Positions 1 to 7,599 of a stretch of 64,000 nucleotides of DNA are shown piece after piece (the first letter of the stretch is position 1; every line of letters begins with the position of its first letter). The translations under genes and the position numbers were made by a program. Below the pieces are notes generated by a model, which was not told the origin of the DNA, made no database searches, and saw nothing but the letters and a program-made list of their open reading frames with translations. The DNA is from DAINPP01 sp963667315. Lineage in GTDB: Bacteria > Thermotogota > Thermotogae > MWEM01. The stretch is taken from contig OY763325.1 in the NCBI GenBank assembly GCA_963667315.1, positions 1 to 64,000 on the forward strand. The letters run 5' to 3'.

Positions 1-1
1 G

Positions 2-289
2 ACTCACAGAGCACCTGAACATATCGTTCGTCATGATGATCGCAGTGAACGAGAGAAACAATACGAGGATGAGATTCGAGAGTTAAAAGCACGTGTTAAG
101 TATCTTGAGAGCCTTGAATCGCTCAAACCATTTCTCAAAAAAAAACTAAAAATTCGGGAGATTAGATACGAAGCCATCATGGAACTTGAATCCCAGTTTT
201 CCATCACACTGCTGACAAAGATAGCAGGCGTAAGCCGTACAGCTTACTATAAATACAAAAAACAGAGAAATAAAATCCTCTGTGATTGA
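2..289 (+). CDS. IS3-family transposase, N-terminal part (cut by window edge)
   Basis: The reading frame is open from the first bases and stops at 287-289. It encodes a charged, probably coiled-coil stretch, then a segment ending in GVSRTAYYKYKKQ, which is the HTH-like N-terminus of an IS3 OrfB (typical GVSRSxYYxW). The catalytic domain follows in another frame from 282. Going from this frame to the next needs a +1 shift, not the -1 shift usual in IS3 elements. Either a base was lost near the A-run at 257-262 or the downstream ORF starts on its own GTG. The true start lies left of the window. Confidence 0.7.
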   Translation, partial: THRAPEHIVRHDDRSEREKQYEDEIRELKARVKYLESLESLKPFLKKKLKIREIRYEAIMELESQFSITLLTKIAGVSRTAYYKYKKQRNKILCD

Positions 290-1007
290 AGATTTGGTGT
301 TGGATATTTACCGGAAATCCGGTAAACGGATGGGCTATCGCCAGATAAAGGATGTTCTGACAATCAAATACAATCTTGTTGTCAATCATAAAAAAGTTTT
401 GGGGATCATGCAGAAATTGGGGATTCAATCCATTGTCAGAAAGAAAAGAAACTACAAACACAAAGACAAAGGAATCAAGAAAAACATCCTCAACAGAGAC
501 TTTCAAGCAGATGTACCGTACAAAAAGTTTGTCACAGATATCACCTATATACCAACGAGAAGAGAAATGGTGTATATTTGTACCGTAATAGACCTATATA
601 ACAACGAACCGGTTGTCTGGAACATTAGTACCAAACAAGACAAGAGTTTAAGTATAGAGACTATTCAAGCACTTTCCAGAAAGTGTGATTTAAAAGGAAG
701 TTTGATTCACTCTGATCAAGGCGTTCATTATACCAACAATGACTATATTGCGCTCCTTGAATCACTATCCGTCACACAGAGTATGTCCCGCAAAGGAAAC
801 TGCTGGGATAATGCCTGCGCAGAAAGCTTTTTCGGACATTTCAAATGTGAATCTCTGTATTTAAGAAAGAAAAACAGCATTCGGAATCTCCGGGATGTTG
901 TTGAAATGACTGAAGAATACATGGACTATTATGTGAACGAACGGCCTCAAAAAAAACTTGACGGTCTCCCGCCAAGTTTATACAAACAACGTTATTTTTC
1001 TGCTTAA
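282..1007 (+). CDS. IS3-family transposase, catalytic (rve/DDE) part
   Basis: This DDE integrase-core transposase cuts and joins the ends of its own IS. The HTH_21-like segment (GKRMGYRQI, residues about 15-50) precedes the rve domain. The catalytic triad reads D86 (FVTDITY), D145 (IHSDQGVHYT) and E181 (NACAESFFGHFK). The C-terminus has the usual YMDYYVNERPQKKLDGLPP motif of IS3 OrfB. The start is a GTG at 282 without a clear SD, overlapping the end of the upstream frame by 8 nt, so it probably belongs to a longer frame-shifted polypeptide. Activity is uncertain because of that frame break. Confidence 0.8.
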   Translation: MIEDLVLDIYRKSGKRMGYRQIKDVLTIKYNLVVNHKKVLGIMQKLGIQSIVRKKRNYKHKDKGIKKNILNRDFQADVPYKKFVTDITYIPTRREMVYICTVIDLYNNEPVVWNISTKQDKSLSIETIQALSRKCDLKGSLIHSDQGVHYTNNDYIALLESLSVTQSMSRKGNCWDNACAESFFGHFKCESLYLRKKNSIRNLRDVVEMTEEYMDYYVNERPQKKLDGLPPSLYKQRYFSA

Positions 1008-1022
1008 AATTTGAGATTTTAG

Positions 1023-1054
1023 CCGTCCCCTTTTTGTATACCATTTCGGGTGCA
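1023..1054. repeat. Probable right end of the IS3 element
   Basis: Read on the minus strand, this stretch starts TGCACCCGAAATGG and continues to GGGGACGG, the usual TG...-first form and position of an IS3 terminal repeat, 47 bp after the transposase stop. The left end is outside the window, so the inverted repeat cannot be checked here. Confidence 0.35.
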
Positions 1055-1573
1055 CTTCAAACCGTCCCTCTCTACTCCTAGTGCAAATACCTCCCAATAG
1101 CTCCTGTTTTCACAGTATTTCAACACATTTCAAAAATCATTCATTTTCAAATTCCCTATAATCCCACAAATATATTGAAATCGTCGTCCTTTTTGATCAT
1201 ATGATCACTGTTTTATCGTTTTTTAGCCATGAAACATCATACGCCTTTTCTTATTTTGTGCGGTTTCTCACCTGCTTTGTTACTTTAACTAACCTCTCAT
1301 GTATACCAGGGTCTTAATCTGTTTCTTAAGCCCTCTAATTCCTTCGTCCAGTATTTCAGTAACGGTGAGCTCTTGTTTTCTGTGGTTCAGAGTCGTTTTC
1401 TTCGCTCTAATTGTGTTCACGTCCTACACTTTTTTTGTGCTTCTCTCAGAAATCCGATTTCAGCGTTTGACGTTTTCTGAGGTTCTTCTCATTGTCAATT
1501 GAAATAATGGTGTTCATTACAGTGGTACAGAGTCCAGCTCCTTCGGGACGGTTCAAACTACCATTTGTACTAC
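1055..1573 (-). other. Long non-coding flank 3' of the IS110 transposase; candidate guide-RNA region
   Basis: No convincing gene lies in these roughly 520 bases. They sit downstream of the IS110 transposase, where IS1111-type members carry the non-coding seek/bridge RNA. Visible structure: an 8-bp inverted repeat CTCAGAAA (1445-1452) and TTTCTGAG (1474-1481), a 14-bp palindrome TGATCATATGATCA (1194-1207), and two opposed copies of GGGACGGTT (1060-1068 minus, 1545-1553 plus). The last motif recurs beside the RAYT remnant at 3990. The IS110 boundary is unknown. Confidence 0.35.
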
Positions 1574-2866
1574 CTACGCTGTTAAATATTTTGGTCTGTG
1601 TATATCTGTCAGCATCTTCTTTTCATCATATCGTGTACCTGTTTTTAGCATTGTGTAGATCACTCGGATCAGTTTACACGCTAATGCTATCACCGCTTTC
1701 ATTTTGATCAGCGGATTATTCCGATCTTTTGTGTAATAGTCATATATGCTCCGAAATGCTTGATTCGTACTGATTAAAACGATAGCCGCTCTGAACAAAA
1801 TACTCTTAAGTAATTTTCTTCCCATCTTACTGCTTTTTTCTTTTCCATGATGTTTACCGGAGCTCTTTGAAACAATGGCGTAGCCTGCCAGTTTCTGTAT
1901 CTGTTTGTAGCTTTTATAGTTCTTAATATCCCCTATTTCTGAGAGAATTCCAGCTGTTATGATCGTTCCAATCCCTTTTATTTCCATTAATAGTTTTGAT
2001 TGTGGCATTTGTTCCAGTTGTTGGCGTATTTTTTCTTCGGTATCCTCTAATTCTTTCTGTGTCATCTCATAAATTCGAATGAGTGTTTTTATCTTGTGTT
2101 CAGTGGCTTGACTTTGTTGTCTGATTCCTATACTTTTTCTCGCCTGCTCGTATACCAAATGTGCTTTGCCTCTTCCATAATTCGTTGTCCCTGTTTGCTT
2201 CCAAATGCTGTATATGCCATCTTCTCCTGCTTGTATAATTCTGTCCAGACTTCCCAGCTCTTTGTACAGTGAGATGATTCCGTTACTGATACCTCTCTTT
2301 TTGAATTTCTTGTATTCAGGAAAGATTTGTGCAAACAGGTTATGCAGGCGGTTGGTATTTCTGATTTGATCTTCTTCCAGTAATTCTCGCAGTGAAACCA
2401 ATTCTCTTAATTCTGAATAATTCCCTGTTTTGGGTCTCATTGATTCACTGTATCTGCCATCTATTGCCAATCGGCTTATGATCAGGGCATCTCTCGGATC
2501 GTTTTTGCTGCTGTCATTTCCCATTACTTCACTCGTTCTTCTGACATCCCTTCCGTTGACTATTACAATCTCTATCCCCATTCTTTCGAGGTATTCTTCA
2601 AATACGAAATAATACGTTCCTGTTGGTTCCATCGCTACTAATACGTTTGTAGCTCCTTCTTGTCTCATTACCTTACTTAGCCACTTCAGGAACTTCTCGA
2701 ATCCTTCTCTCGTATTTGCAAATTTGATTCCTTTTCCAACTTCTATTTTTCGCCAGTTCAACACCCTCGCATAATGCCATTCTTTTGCTATATCTACACC
2801 GATTACCAGTGTTTTTTCGCTTATCCTTTTGATTTTTTCATTTTCAGTGTTATAATTTTTTTGCAT
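1574..2866 (-). CDS. IS110-family transposase (DEDD recombinase)
   Basis: At 430 residues the length is normal for the family. The N-terminal RuvC-like DEDD domain shows D25 (VIGVDIAKEW), E80 (VAMEPTGTYY) and D123/D126 (NDPRDALIISRL). The C-terminal transposase_20 domain has the helix-hairpin-like KGIGTIITAGILSEIG and the conserved SSGKHHGKEKSSKMG segment with the family's serine region. IS110 enzymes use an RNA-guided, serine-assisted strand exchange and make circular intermediates. The start ATG at 2866 follows GGAGGCTTTAAAG. The frame is intact, so the element may be active. A promoter and an SD-hiding hairpin lie just upstream. Confidence 0.92.
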   Translation of the reverse strand: MQKNYNTENEKIKRISEKTLVIGVDIAKEWHYARVLNWRKIEVGKGIKFANTREGFEKFLKWLSKVMRQEGATNVLVAMEPTGTYYFVFEEYLERMGIEIVIVNGRDVRRTSEVMGNDSSKNDPRDALIISRLAIDGRYSESMRPKTGNYSELRELVSLRELLEEDQIRNTNRLHNLFAQIFPEYKKFKKRGISNGIISLYKELGSLDRIIQAGEDGIYSIWKQTGTTNYGRGKAHLVYEQARKSIGIRQQSQATEHKIKTLIRIYEMTQKELEDTEEKIRQQLEQMPQSKLLMEIKGIGTIITAGILSEIGDIKNYKSYKQIQKLAGYAIVSKSSGKHHGKEKSSKMGRKLLKSILFRAAIVLISTNQAFRSIYDYYTKDRNNPLIKMKAVIALACKLIRVIYTMLKTGTRYDEKKMLTDIHRPKYLTA

Positions 2867-2870
2867 CTTT

Positions 2871-2931
2871 AAAGCCTCCTTTTATTTTTTTGTGCTCACT
2901 TAATTATATTCGGAGGCTTTTTCTTTTTCAA
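2871..2931 (-). promoter_or_regulatory. IS110 promoter with an inverted repeat that can hide the ribosome binding site
   Basis: Minus-strand -35 TTGAAA (2931-2926), a 17-bp spacer and -10 TATAAT (2908-2903) form a good sigma-70 promoter. A perfect 9-bp inverted repeat has one arm (2912-2920) inside the spacer and the other (2871-2879) on the SD. RNA from this promoter starts after the first arm and keeps a free SD. Read-through RNA from outside would fold and mask it, as known for some other IS elements. This is inference from layout. Confidence 0.6.
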
Positions 2932-3037
2932 CTTCTTTCTCACTACGTGTACAGGAATACTATGTGTTTTTTCCCATCAAGTTGTTTTTTTATTTTTAAT
3001 GTTATAATATAAGCCATTTTTATTAAGGAGGGGATTT

Positions 3038-3895
3038 ATGTTAATTCAACCGGCTACAAATAATGAAATTCTGGAATGGGGTTTCAATGATCAGACAACA
3101 CTTCAAAAACTAAAAGGCTTTAAAGCTGTTGACCGAATGACTTCGGGTATTCTTGGCTTTGTGATTTCCTCTGAACAGCAGATAATATCTCTGAAAATTC
3201 AAGATGTTTCTTCTTTAACATCAATTGGGAAACAGCTTATTCAAGTTGCAATCAATCAGATGGGACGGAATTTACCGGTAACGGTTAAACTGATCCCGTC
3301 CAATTTCAAATTCATATCAGAAATAATACCCCTCTTGGAATCTATGAATTTTTGCAGAGAGAGTGATGAAGAAGGAATACAACAGTTAAAAAGAGAAGCA
3401 ACAGGAGAAAAGAAGAAAGGAAGCTTTCATCATAATTTTGAACGATATACCTCCTGGACTGATAAAAAGAATTGTCCAGTATGCAACAATGATGACAGTC
3501 CTTCCGATATCGTAACGATCAAAGAAATGGAATATTCATGGGTGGAAGCATCTATACATGCTCAGGGGTGTTTGTGGGGAAAATGCCATGTCCTTTCAAA
3601 AAAACACTTTATCGAATTACACGATATTCCCGAACAGGATATGCTGAATTTCATGAAAGATATTCAAAAAGTGGGTAAGGCGTTAAAAACTGTCAGCAAA
3701 GCCATAAAGATTAATTATGAATTACATGGCAACTCAATGCCACATCTTCATATGCATCTTTTTCCAAGATATATAGATGATGCCTTTCCATCCGGTGGCA
3801 TTGATGTCACAAAAATAACACCAAACCCGTACAAAAGCCTGGATGAGTTTAACTGGTTTGTGGAAAGCATGCGGAAAGAATTAGCAGCATCCTAA
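3038..3895 (+). CDS. HIT-family protein with an extra N-terminal domain
   Basis: HIT proteins are nucleotide hydrolases or transferases acting on nucleotidyl phosphates. The HIT domain is residues about 140-285 with the triad H236-L-H238-M-H240 (MPHLHMHLFPRY). It is preceded by CPVC (146-149), probably a zinc site with C178/H184-type partners. Residues 1-115 are extra; the segment around SIGKQLIQVAINQ looks like the acetyl-CoA loop region of a GNAT fold, but this is weak. The start ATG follows AAGGAGGGG (3025-3033) and a -10 TATAAT at 3003-3008. It is monocistronic, between two mobile elements. Confidence 0.8.
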   Translation: MLIQPATNNEILEWGFNDQTTLQKLKGFKAVDRMTSGILGFVISSEQQIISLKIQDVSSLTSIGKQLIQVAINQMGRNLPVTVKLIPSNFKFISEIIPLLESMNFCRESDEEGIQQLKREATGEKKKGSFHHNFERYTSWTDKKNCPVCNNDDSPSDIVTIKEMEYSWVEASIHAQGCLWGKCHVLSKKHFIELHDIPEQDMLNFMKDIQKVGKALKTVSKAIKINYELHGNSMPHLHMHLFPRYIDDAFPSGGIDVTKITPNPYKSLDEFNWFVESMRKELAAS

Positions 3896-3989
3896 AGATC
3901 AACCTATACCTGAAAATCTGAAATGAATCTGTTCTTATATCCGTAGAATTGGTGCTATAATTAACTCTAAAGAAATTTCATTACTCAAA

Positions 3990-3998
3990 GGGACGGTT
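3990..3998 (+). repeat. GGGACGGTT motif upstream of the RAYT remnant
   Basis: The motif GGGACGGTTCTTA lies 61 bp before the RAYT start. I recall such GGGACGGTT boxes flanking REP-associated transposases in other low-GC genomes. The same nonamer is found at 1545-1553 and, inverted, at 1060-1068. Confidence 0.45.
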
Positions 3999-4058
3999 CT
4001 TATATGTCAATTCATGCTATAATACTTCATACTTAAAAACAAAAAGAGGAAGTGAAAG

Positions 4059-4499
4059 ATGCCGCGAACAAGAAGAATGAAAAGTGAAACCGGAATCTAT
4101 CATGTGGTATTGAGAGGGATCAACAAACAGACGATATTTGAGGATGAAGAAGATAATGAGATGTTTCTCGTGACGGTGAAGCAATACAGGGAACAGAGTG
4201 ACTATAAGTTGTTGGCCTATTGTCTGATGGGAATCATATTCACCTCTTGATTAAGACCAGCGTTGAAGAACTTGGTCAGATATTCAGGCGAATTGGGGCA
4301 AGTTATGTTTATTGGTATAACAGAAAATCTGACAGAACTGGGCATCTTTTTCGGGAAGGTCTTTTCTTCGCTTGAGTTACAGAATTTTGATGCCGAAAAG
4401 AGAACTGTGTGTGTTCGATTTCTTTTGGAGAATGGATTATCTGTGAGACAAATTGTGAGAGTCACGAGGATCAGTCGATATTTTATCCAGAAGGTTTAA
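4059..4499 (+). pseudogene. REP-associated tyrosine transposase (RAYT, Y1_Tnp) remnant
   Basis: Residues MPRTRRMKSETGIYHVVLRGINKQTIFEDEEDNEMF are a classic RAYT N-terminus (read in pieces from 4059). At about 4232 one G is missing. Restoring it gives MGNHIHLLIKTSVEELG, with the HIH metal motif, and then RTGHLFREG. The middle of the protein, including the catalytic tyrosine helix, is then deleted. The tail from 4380 (DAEKRTVCVRFLLENGLSVRQIVRVTRISR) is the C-terminal HTH-like end of the family. A frameshift plus an internal deletion make it inactive. An SD GAGGAAG (4046-4052) and a -10 TATAAT (4018-4023) remain upstream. Confidence 0.85.
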
Positions 4500-4540
4500 A
4501 TGAGAAAATAACACACCTTTACATATCCATTTATATTATA

Positions 4541-4614
4541 CAATGAGTAAATAAGTACCTATTTGTTCAACGCAATGAGCAAATAGGTACTTATTTGTAT
4601 ATTTATGCTATAAT
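4541..4614 (+). promoter_or_regulatory. Tandem palindromic operator and promoter of the DUF4143 ATPase gene
   Basis: Two near-identical 26-bp direct copies (4541-4566 and 4574-4599) each contain an imperfect palindrome of the form AAATARGTACYTATTT. Together they also form a perfect 17-bp inverted repeat (4549-4565 with 4580-4596). The -10 TATAAT is at 4609-4614, so the second copy covers the -35 region. The leader is only about 10 nt before the ATG at 4631. The layout suggests tight repression, perhaps autoregulation. Confidence 0.7.
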
Positions 4615-4630
4615 CTTCTGGAGGTCATTT

Positions 4631-6013
4631 ATGAATCGAGAAGACATTTACATACAAAATCCCTGGTGGGAATCAAAAGAGTTCATCAATAACGATAAGA
4701 ACATCATGACTTTTTCGAAATGTACATTTCAATATTTACCCTCTTTTCTTCAGGAAATGGATTATGGCAAAAAAGGTGTGTACACTTTACGGGGACCGAG
4801 GCAGGTTGGTAAGACAACTTCGCTTAAATTGATGATTAAAACTTTGATTGAAAGAGATGTTAATCCATCGAATATTTTGTATCTCACACTTGATAATATC
4901 GTTGACAAGAATGAATTGACGGAGCTTATCAAAAGCTGGATTCAATTGAGAAAGCGTATTTCTTCCGATGATTTATATTTATTTCTTGATGAAATCTCAT
5001 TTATCAAAGACTGGCAATATTCGATTAAGTATCTTTTTGACATTGGTTTGTTGTCTAATTGTTTTGTTTTTCTAAGTGGTTCTTCTGCCTATGATATTAA
5101 AAGATCATCAGAAAGATTGCCGGGAAGACGTGGTGAAGGGGTGGATATTATTCAATTACCCGTTTCATTTAAAGACTTTGTTCAAACAATATATGATAAG
5201 ATTTTGATCAAGATGTCTTTATCGGAAATCATTAACGCTTCGGAATCAGACTTAAAATTACTGGAATTTGAATATGTGAAATACATAAAGGATTTTAATG
5301 TTTACAGGGAATCCGGCGGATTTCCGAAGGTGATAAATTCTTTTTTTGAAAAGAACATGATCACCGATGCCGTTATACGAATCTATGAAGATTTTTTGTT
5401 GGGAGATATTGAACGCTTTTCCAAATCAAGAATAACGCTCATGGAATTAATGAAAAAGACACCTCAAATAGTTGGGCAAAGATTTTCCTGGAATTCTTTG
5501 AACAATGATGTGAATTTTATCAGTTCAGCGAACACTGTCGAAAGTTATTTTCAGATACTCGGAATGAATTTTATCGCTTCGACGGTACTTTTTTTCGATC
5601 CTTCGAAAAGAGAAATCAAACCGCGCAAACAAAAGAAGATTTATCCGCTTGATCCGATTATTTCACGTGTCATTGAACGGATATCCGGCATAGCTATCAA
5701 TGAAGGAAATGCTGTTGAATCACTTGTTTTGGAAAATATTTTAAAATTTTCATCCAATACTTCTGAAGGTCTTAATCTATATTATGGTCCTTATTATTGG
5801 TATTCCGCCAAAGGGAATGAAGTTGATTTTCTCGTTGAATGGGAATCTGAACTTTTCCCGATTGAAGTGAAATTCCAGAATAGGATTAATAAAGGGGATT
5901 ATACGACTTTAAAAAGAAATTTTAATAAGGGAATATTACTGACAAAAGATAAGGTGTTCAGGGATGACGGTGTTATAGGTCTTCCCGTATATTTGTTTTT
6001 ACTTTTGATATAA
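4631..6013 (+). CDS. AAA family ATPase with C-terminal DUF4143
   Basis: At 460 residues this matches the family length. Walker A is GPRQVGKT (55-62), Walker B is LYLFLDE (D120, E121), and a sensor-like LSGSSAYDIKR follows. The C-terminal DUF4143 part ends in a nuclease-like YSAKGNEVDFLVE...FPIEVKFQ segment, similar to the D-ExK core of PD-(D/E)XK folds and usual in this family. Function is unknown; members are common, mobile in distribution and often preceded by palindromes, as here. The start is ATG 4631 after GGAGG (4620-4624), not the upstream in-frame TTG or ATG codons. It is monocistronic. Confidence 0.85.
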   Translation: MNREDIYIQNPWWESKEFINNDKNIMTFSKCTFQYLPSFLQEMDYGKKGVYTLRGPRQVGKTTSLKLMIKTLIERDVNPSNILYLTLDNIVDKNELTELIKSWIQLRKRISSDDLYLFLDEISFIKDWQYSIKYLFDIGLLSNCFVFLSGSSAYDIKRSSERLPGRRGEGVDIIQLPVSFKDFVQTIYDKILIKMSLSEIINASESDLKLLEFEYVKYIKDFNVYRESGGFPKVINSFFEKNMITDAVIRIYEDFLLGDIERFSKSRITLMELMKKTPQIVGQRFSWNSLNNDVNFISSANTVESYFQILGMNFIASTVLFFDPSKREIKPRKQKKIYPLDPIISRVIERISGIAINEGNAVESLVLENILKFSSNTSEGLNLYYGPYYWYSAKGNEVDFLVEWESELFPIEVKFQNRINKGDYTTLKRNFNKGILLTKDKVFRDDGVIGLPVYLFLLLI

Positions 6014-6107
6014 AAATAAATTGATTACCCATTGACCTAATAAAACCAGCTGAAAATAATTGCATTTGTGATTTACTGAGAACCGAACAAAACCAATAAC
6101 TTTCACA

Positions 6108-6146
6108 AAACAAAGTGCTTTTTTCACAAAAGCACTTTGTTTATTT
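6108..6146. terminator. Bidirectional rho-independent terminator
   Basis: A 15-bp perfect stem (6108-6122 with 6128-6142) with loop TTCAC is followed by an interrupted T tract. It ends the ATPase gene and insulates the riboswitch operon. Confidence 0.8.
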
Positions 6147-6175
6147 TCCGACTAAATATAAAAACAAACAAATTC

Positions 6176-6184
6176 TGTTATAAT
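6176..6184 (+). promoter_or_regulatory. Extended -10 promoter of the riboswitch operon
   Basis: TGT-TATAAT (6176-6184) is an extended -10 element about 20 nt before the riboswitch start. No good -35 is seen. Confidence 0.5.
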
Positions 6185-6205
6185 CAGACGAAAATTAAAT
6201 ATCTA

Positions 6206-6496
6206 CCTCCAGGATTACAGGTGTCGTTTTTGGGAGAGCGTTGAACTTAAAATAAGTCAGCAGTTTTAAAGAAGTAATAAAGGCTTATACAGAGTCACAA
6301 CGAAGAGTGAGATGAGTTTTCGAAGAAAACTCAAGCGTGCTTGCTCCCCAAGCACGAATAATAGGGAAACCGGTTAAAGTCCGGTACGGCCCCGCCACCG
6401 TAACCGGGGACGAAATTCACAATATGCCACTGCGGATTTTTGCGGGAAGGTGTGAAGAGTAGGATGATCCGGGAGTCGGGAGACCTGCCTTGATTC
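6206..6496 (+). promoter_or_regulatory. Cobalamin riboswitch
   Basis: The conserved blocks of the B12 aptamer appear in order: GGTGTC (6220-6225), GGGAAACCGGTTAAAGTCCGG (6363-6383), GCCCCGCCACCGTAA (6390-6404) and GCCACTG (6426-6432). The B12 box follows with GAGTCGGGAGACCTGCC (about 6474-6489). Such elements normally switch expression off when adenosyl- or methylcobalamin is bound. The region between the first two blocks is long, with an added hairpin (TTTTCGAAGAAAA). The controlled genes are the sucC/sucD-like, rocD, yitT and eamA genes. Confidence 0.93.
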
Positions 6497-6508
6497 TTGT
6501 GTGGATAC

Positions 6509-6528
6509 CATTTCTCGCGGGAGAAATG
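6509..6528 (+). promoter_or_regulatory. Expression-platform hairpin before the ligase gene
   Basis: CATTTCTC (6509-6516) and GAGAAATG (6521-6528) form an 8-bp stem with loop GCGG, between the B12 box and the SD AGGAGG (6539-6544). No U-run follows, so control is more likely at translation than by termination. Confidence 0.55.
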
Positions 6529-6552
6529 AATACAAATCAGGAGGAGTTTCAT

Positions 6553-7599
6553 ATGAAAATTCAGGAATACCTTGCCAAAGGTATACTATCTTCGCATGGG
6601 ATTAGCGTCCCGTCTTCAGTGTTCTATTCCGGTCAACCGGAAAAGGAATCACCTTTTTTGCCGTGTGTATTAAAATCTCAGGTGCTTGTCGGAAGCCGCA
6701 TGAAAAATGGTGGTGTGCTGTTTGCTGCCAATAACAGTGAGTTCAGGGAAGCCTTGTCGGAGCTGCTGGTCAAACCTATCAGAGGGGTAGAACCGGAAGG
6801 GGTTCTTGTTGAGGAAAAATCAGAGATCGAAAAGGAATACTACTGTTCTATCTTCATCAACCGTGTTGAACGGGATGTCTATGTCAGTTTTTCCGAACAG
6901 GGGGGGATCAACATTGAAGAAAACGCTGATTCCGTTAAAACCGGGCTTTTTGAGGAAATGATTTCCTGGCTTAAGATTCAATATTCCGTTGAATTTGCTG
7001 AGATTGTCAGGAAGATGCGAAAGATCATGGAAGATGAGGATGCAACTTACGTTGAGATCAATCCAATAGCCCTGACAACAGACGGCAAGCTTGTTGCCCT
7101 TGACTGTGTCATGGATCTGGATGAAAATGCTTACTTCAGAAATGAAAAATACCCGAATTATATGGATTTAAGTGAATTAAACGCACCGTTTCATTATGTC
7201 CGGCTGGATGGCGATATCGGCATCATCGGCTGTGGTGCGGGAATTGTCATGGCAACAATGGATGCCATAACCATGAAAGGCGGTAAGCCTGCGGACTTTC
7301 TGGACATCGGTGGCGGTGCAAAGAAGGCAATCACCATTGAAGCGCTTTCAACCCTTTATGAAGAGGGCATTCGCCGTATTGTGATGAATATTTTCGGCGG
7401 GATCACCAGTTGTGATGAGATCGCAAAGGCTGTCCTGGAATTCAGAAAGATGAAGGGGGACGTGAACATCTTTCTGAGAATTGCCGGAAACAACGCTGAG
7501 ATTGCCAAAGAAATATTGAAAGAAGCCGGTATGGCAACGTATGAGCATATGTACGAGATGGTGGATGCCTGTATGGAAGCGGTGAGTGTACATGCTTAA
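6553..7599 (+). CDS. sucC: Divergent succinate-CoA ligase-like beta subunit (ADP-forming acyl-CoA synthetase)
   Basis: The beta subunit of succinate-CoA ligase couples acyl-CoA cleavage to ATP formation with the alpha subunit. It is 348 residues, shorter than the usual 385-390. The ATP-grasp N-half starts MKIQEYLAKGILSSHGI, with nucleotide loop VGSRMKNGGV in place of AGGRGKAGGV. The C-half keeps DGDIGIIGCGAGIVMATMD, DFLDIGGGAKK, NIFGGITSCDEIA and GNNAE. NGAG of E. coli SucC is CGAG here and VRCD is TSCD, so the acyl substrate may differ from succinate. The start ATG 6553 is set by AGGAGG; an upstream TTG-started extension is unlikely. It overlaps the alpha gene by 8 nt. Confidence 0.85.
   Translation: MKIQEYLAKGILSSHGISVPSSVFYSGQPEKESPFLPCVLKSQVLVGSRMKNGGVLFAANNSEFREALSELLVKPIRGVEPEGVLVEEKSEIEKEYYCSIFINRVERDVYVSFSEQGGINIEENADSVKTGLFEEMISWLKIQYSVEFAEIVRKMRKIMEDEDATYVEINPIALTTDGKLVALDCVMDLDENAYFRNEKYPNYMDLSELNAPFHYVRLDGDIGIIGCGAGIVMATMDAITMKGGKPADFLDIGGGAKKAITIEALSTLYEEGIRRIVMNIFGGITSCDEIAKAVLEFRKMKGDVNIFLRIAGNNAEIAKEILKEAGMATYEHMYEMVDACMEAVSVHA

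Noticed and set aside
204..506. Long minus-strand ORF across the IS3 transposase
   Set aside because: It is antisense to a clear rve-domain gene and shows no family motif or SD.
1194..1207. Palindrome TGATCATATGATCA as an operator
   Set aside because: No promoter or gene start lies nearby; it is kept only as a feature of the IS110 flank.
1299..1707. Plus-strand ORFs downstream of the IS3 element
   Set aside because: They are low-complexity hydrophobic translations without SDs, partly antisense to the IS110 transposase.
4541..4599. Possible CRISPR-like repeats
   Set aside because: Only two copies, separated by 7 bp, each palindromic; this is an operator layout, not an array.
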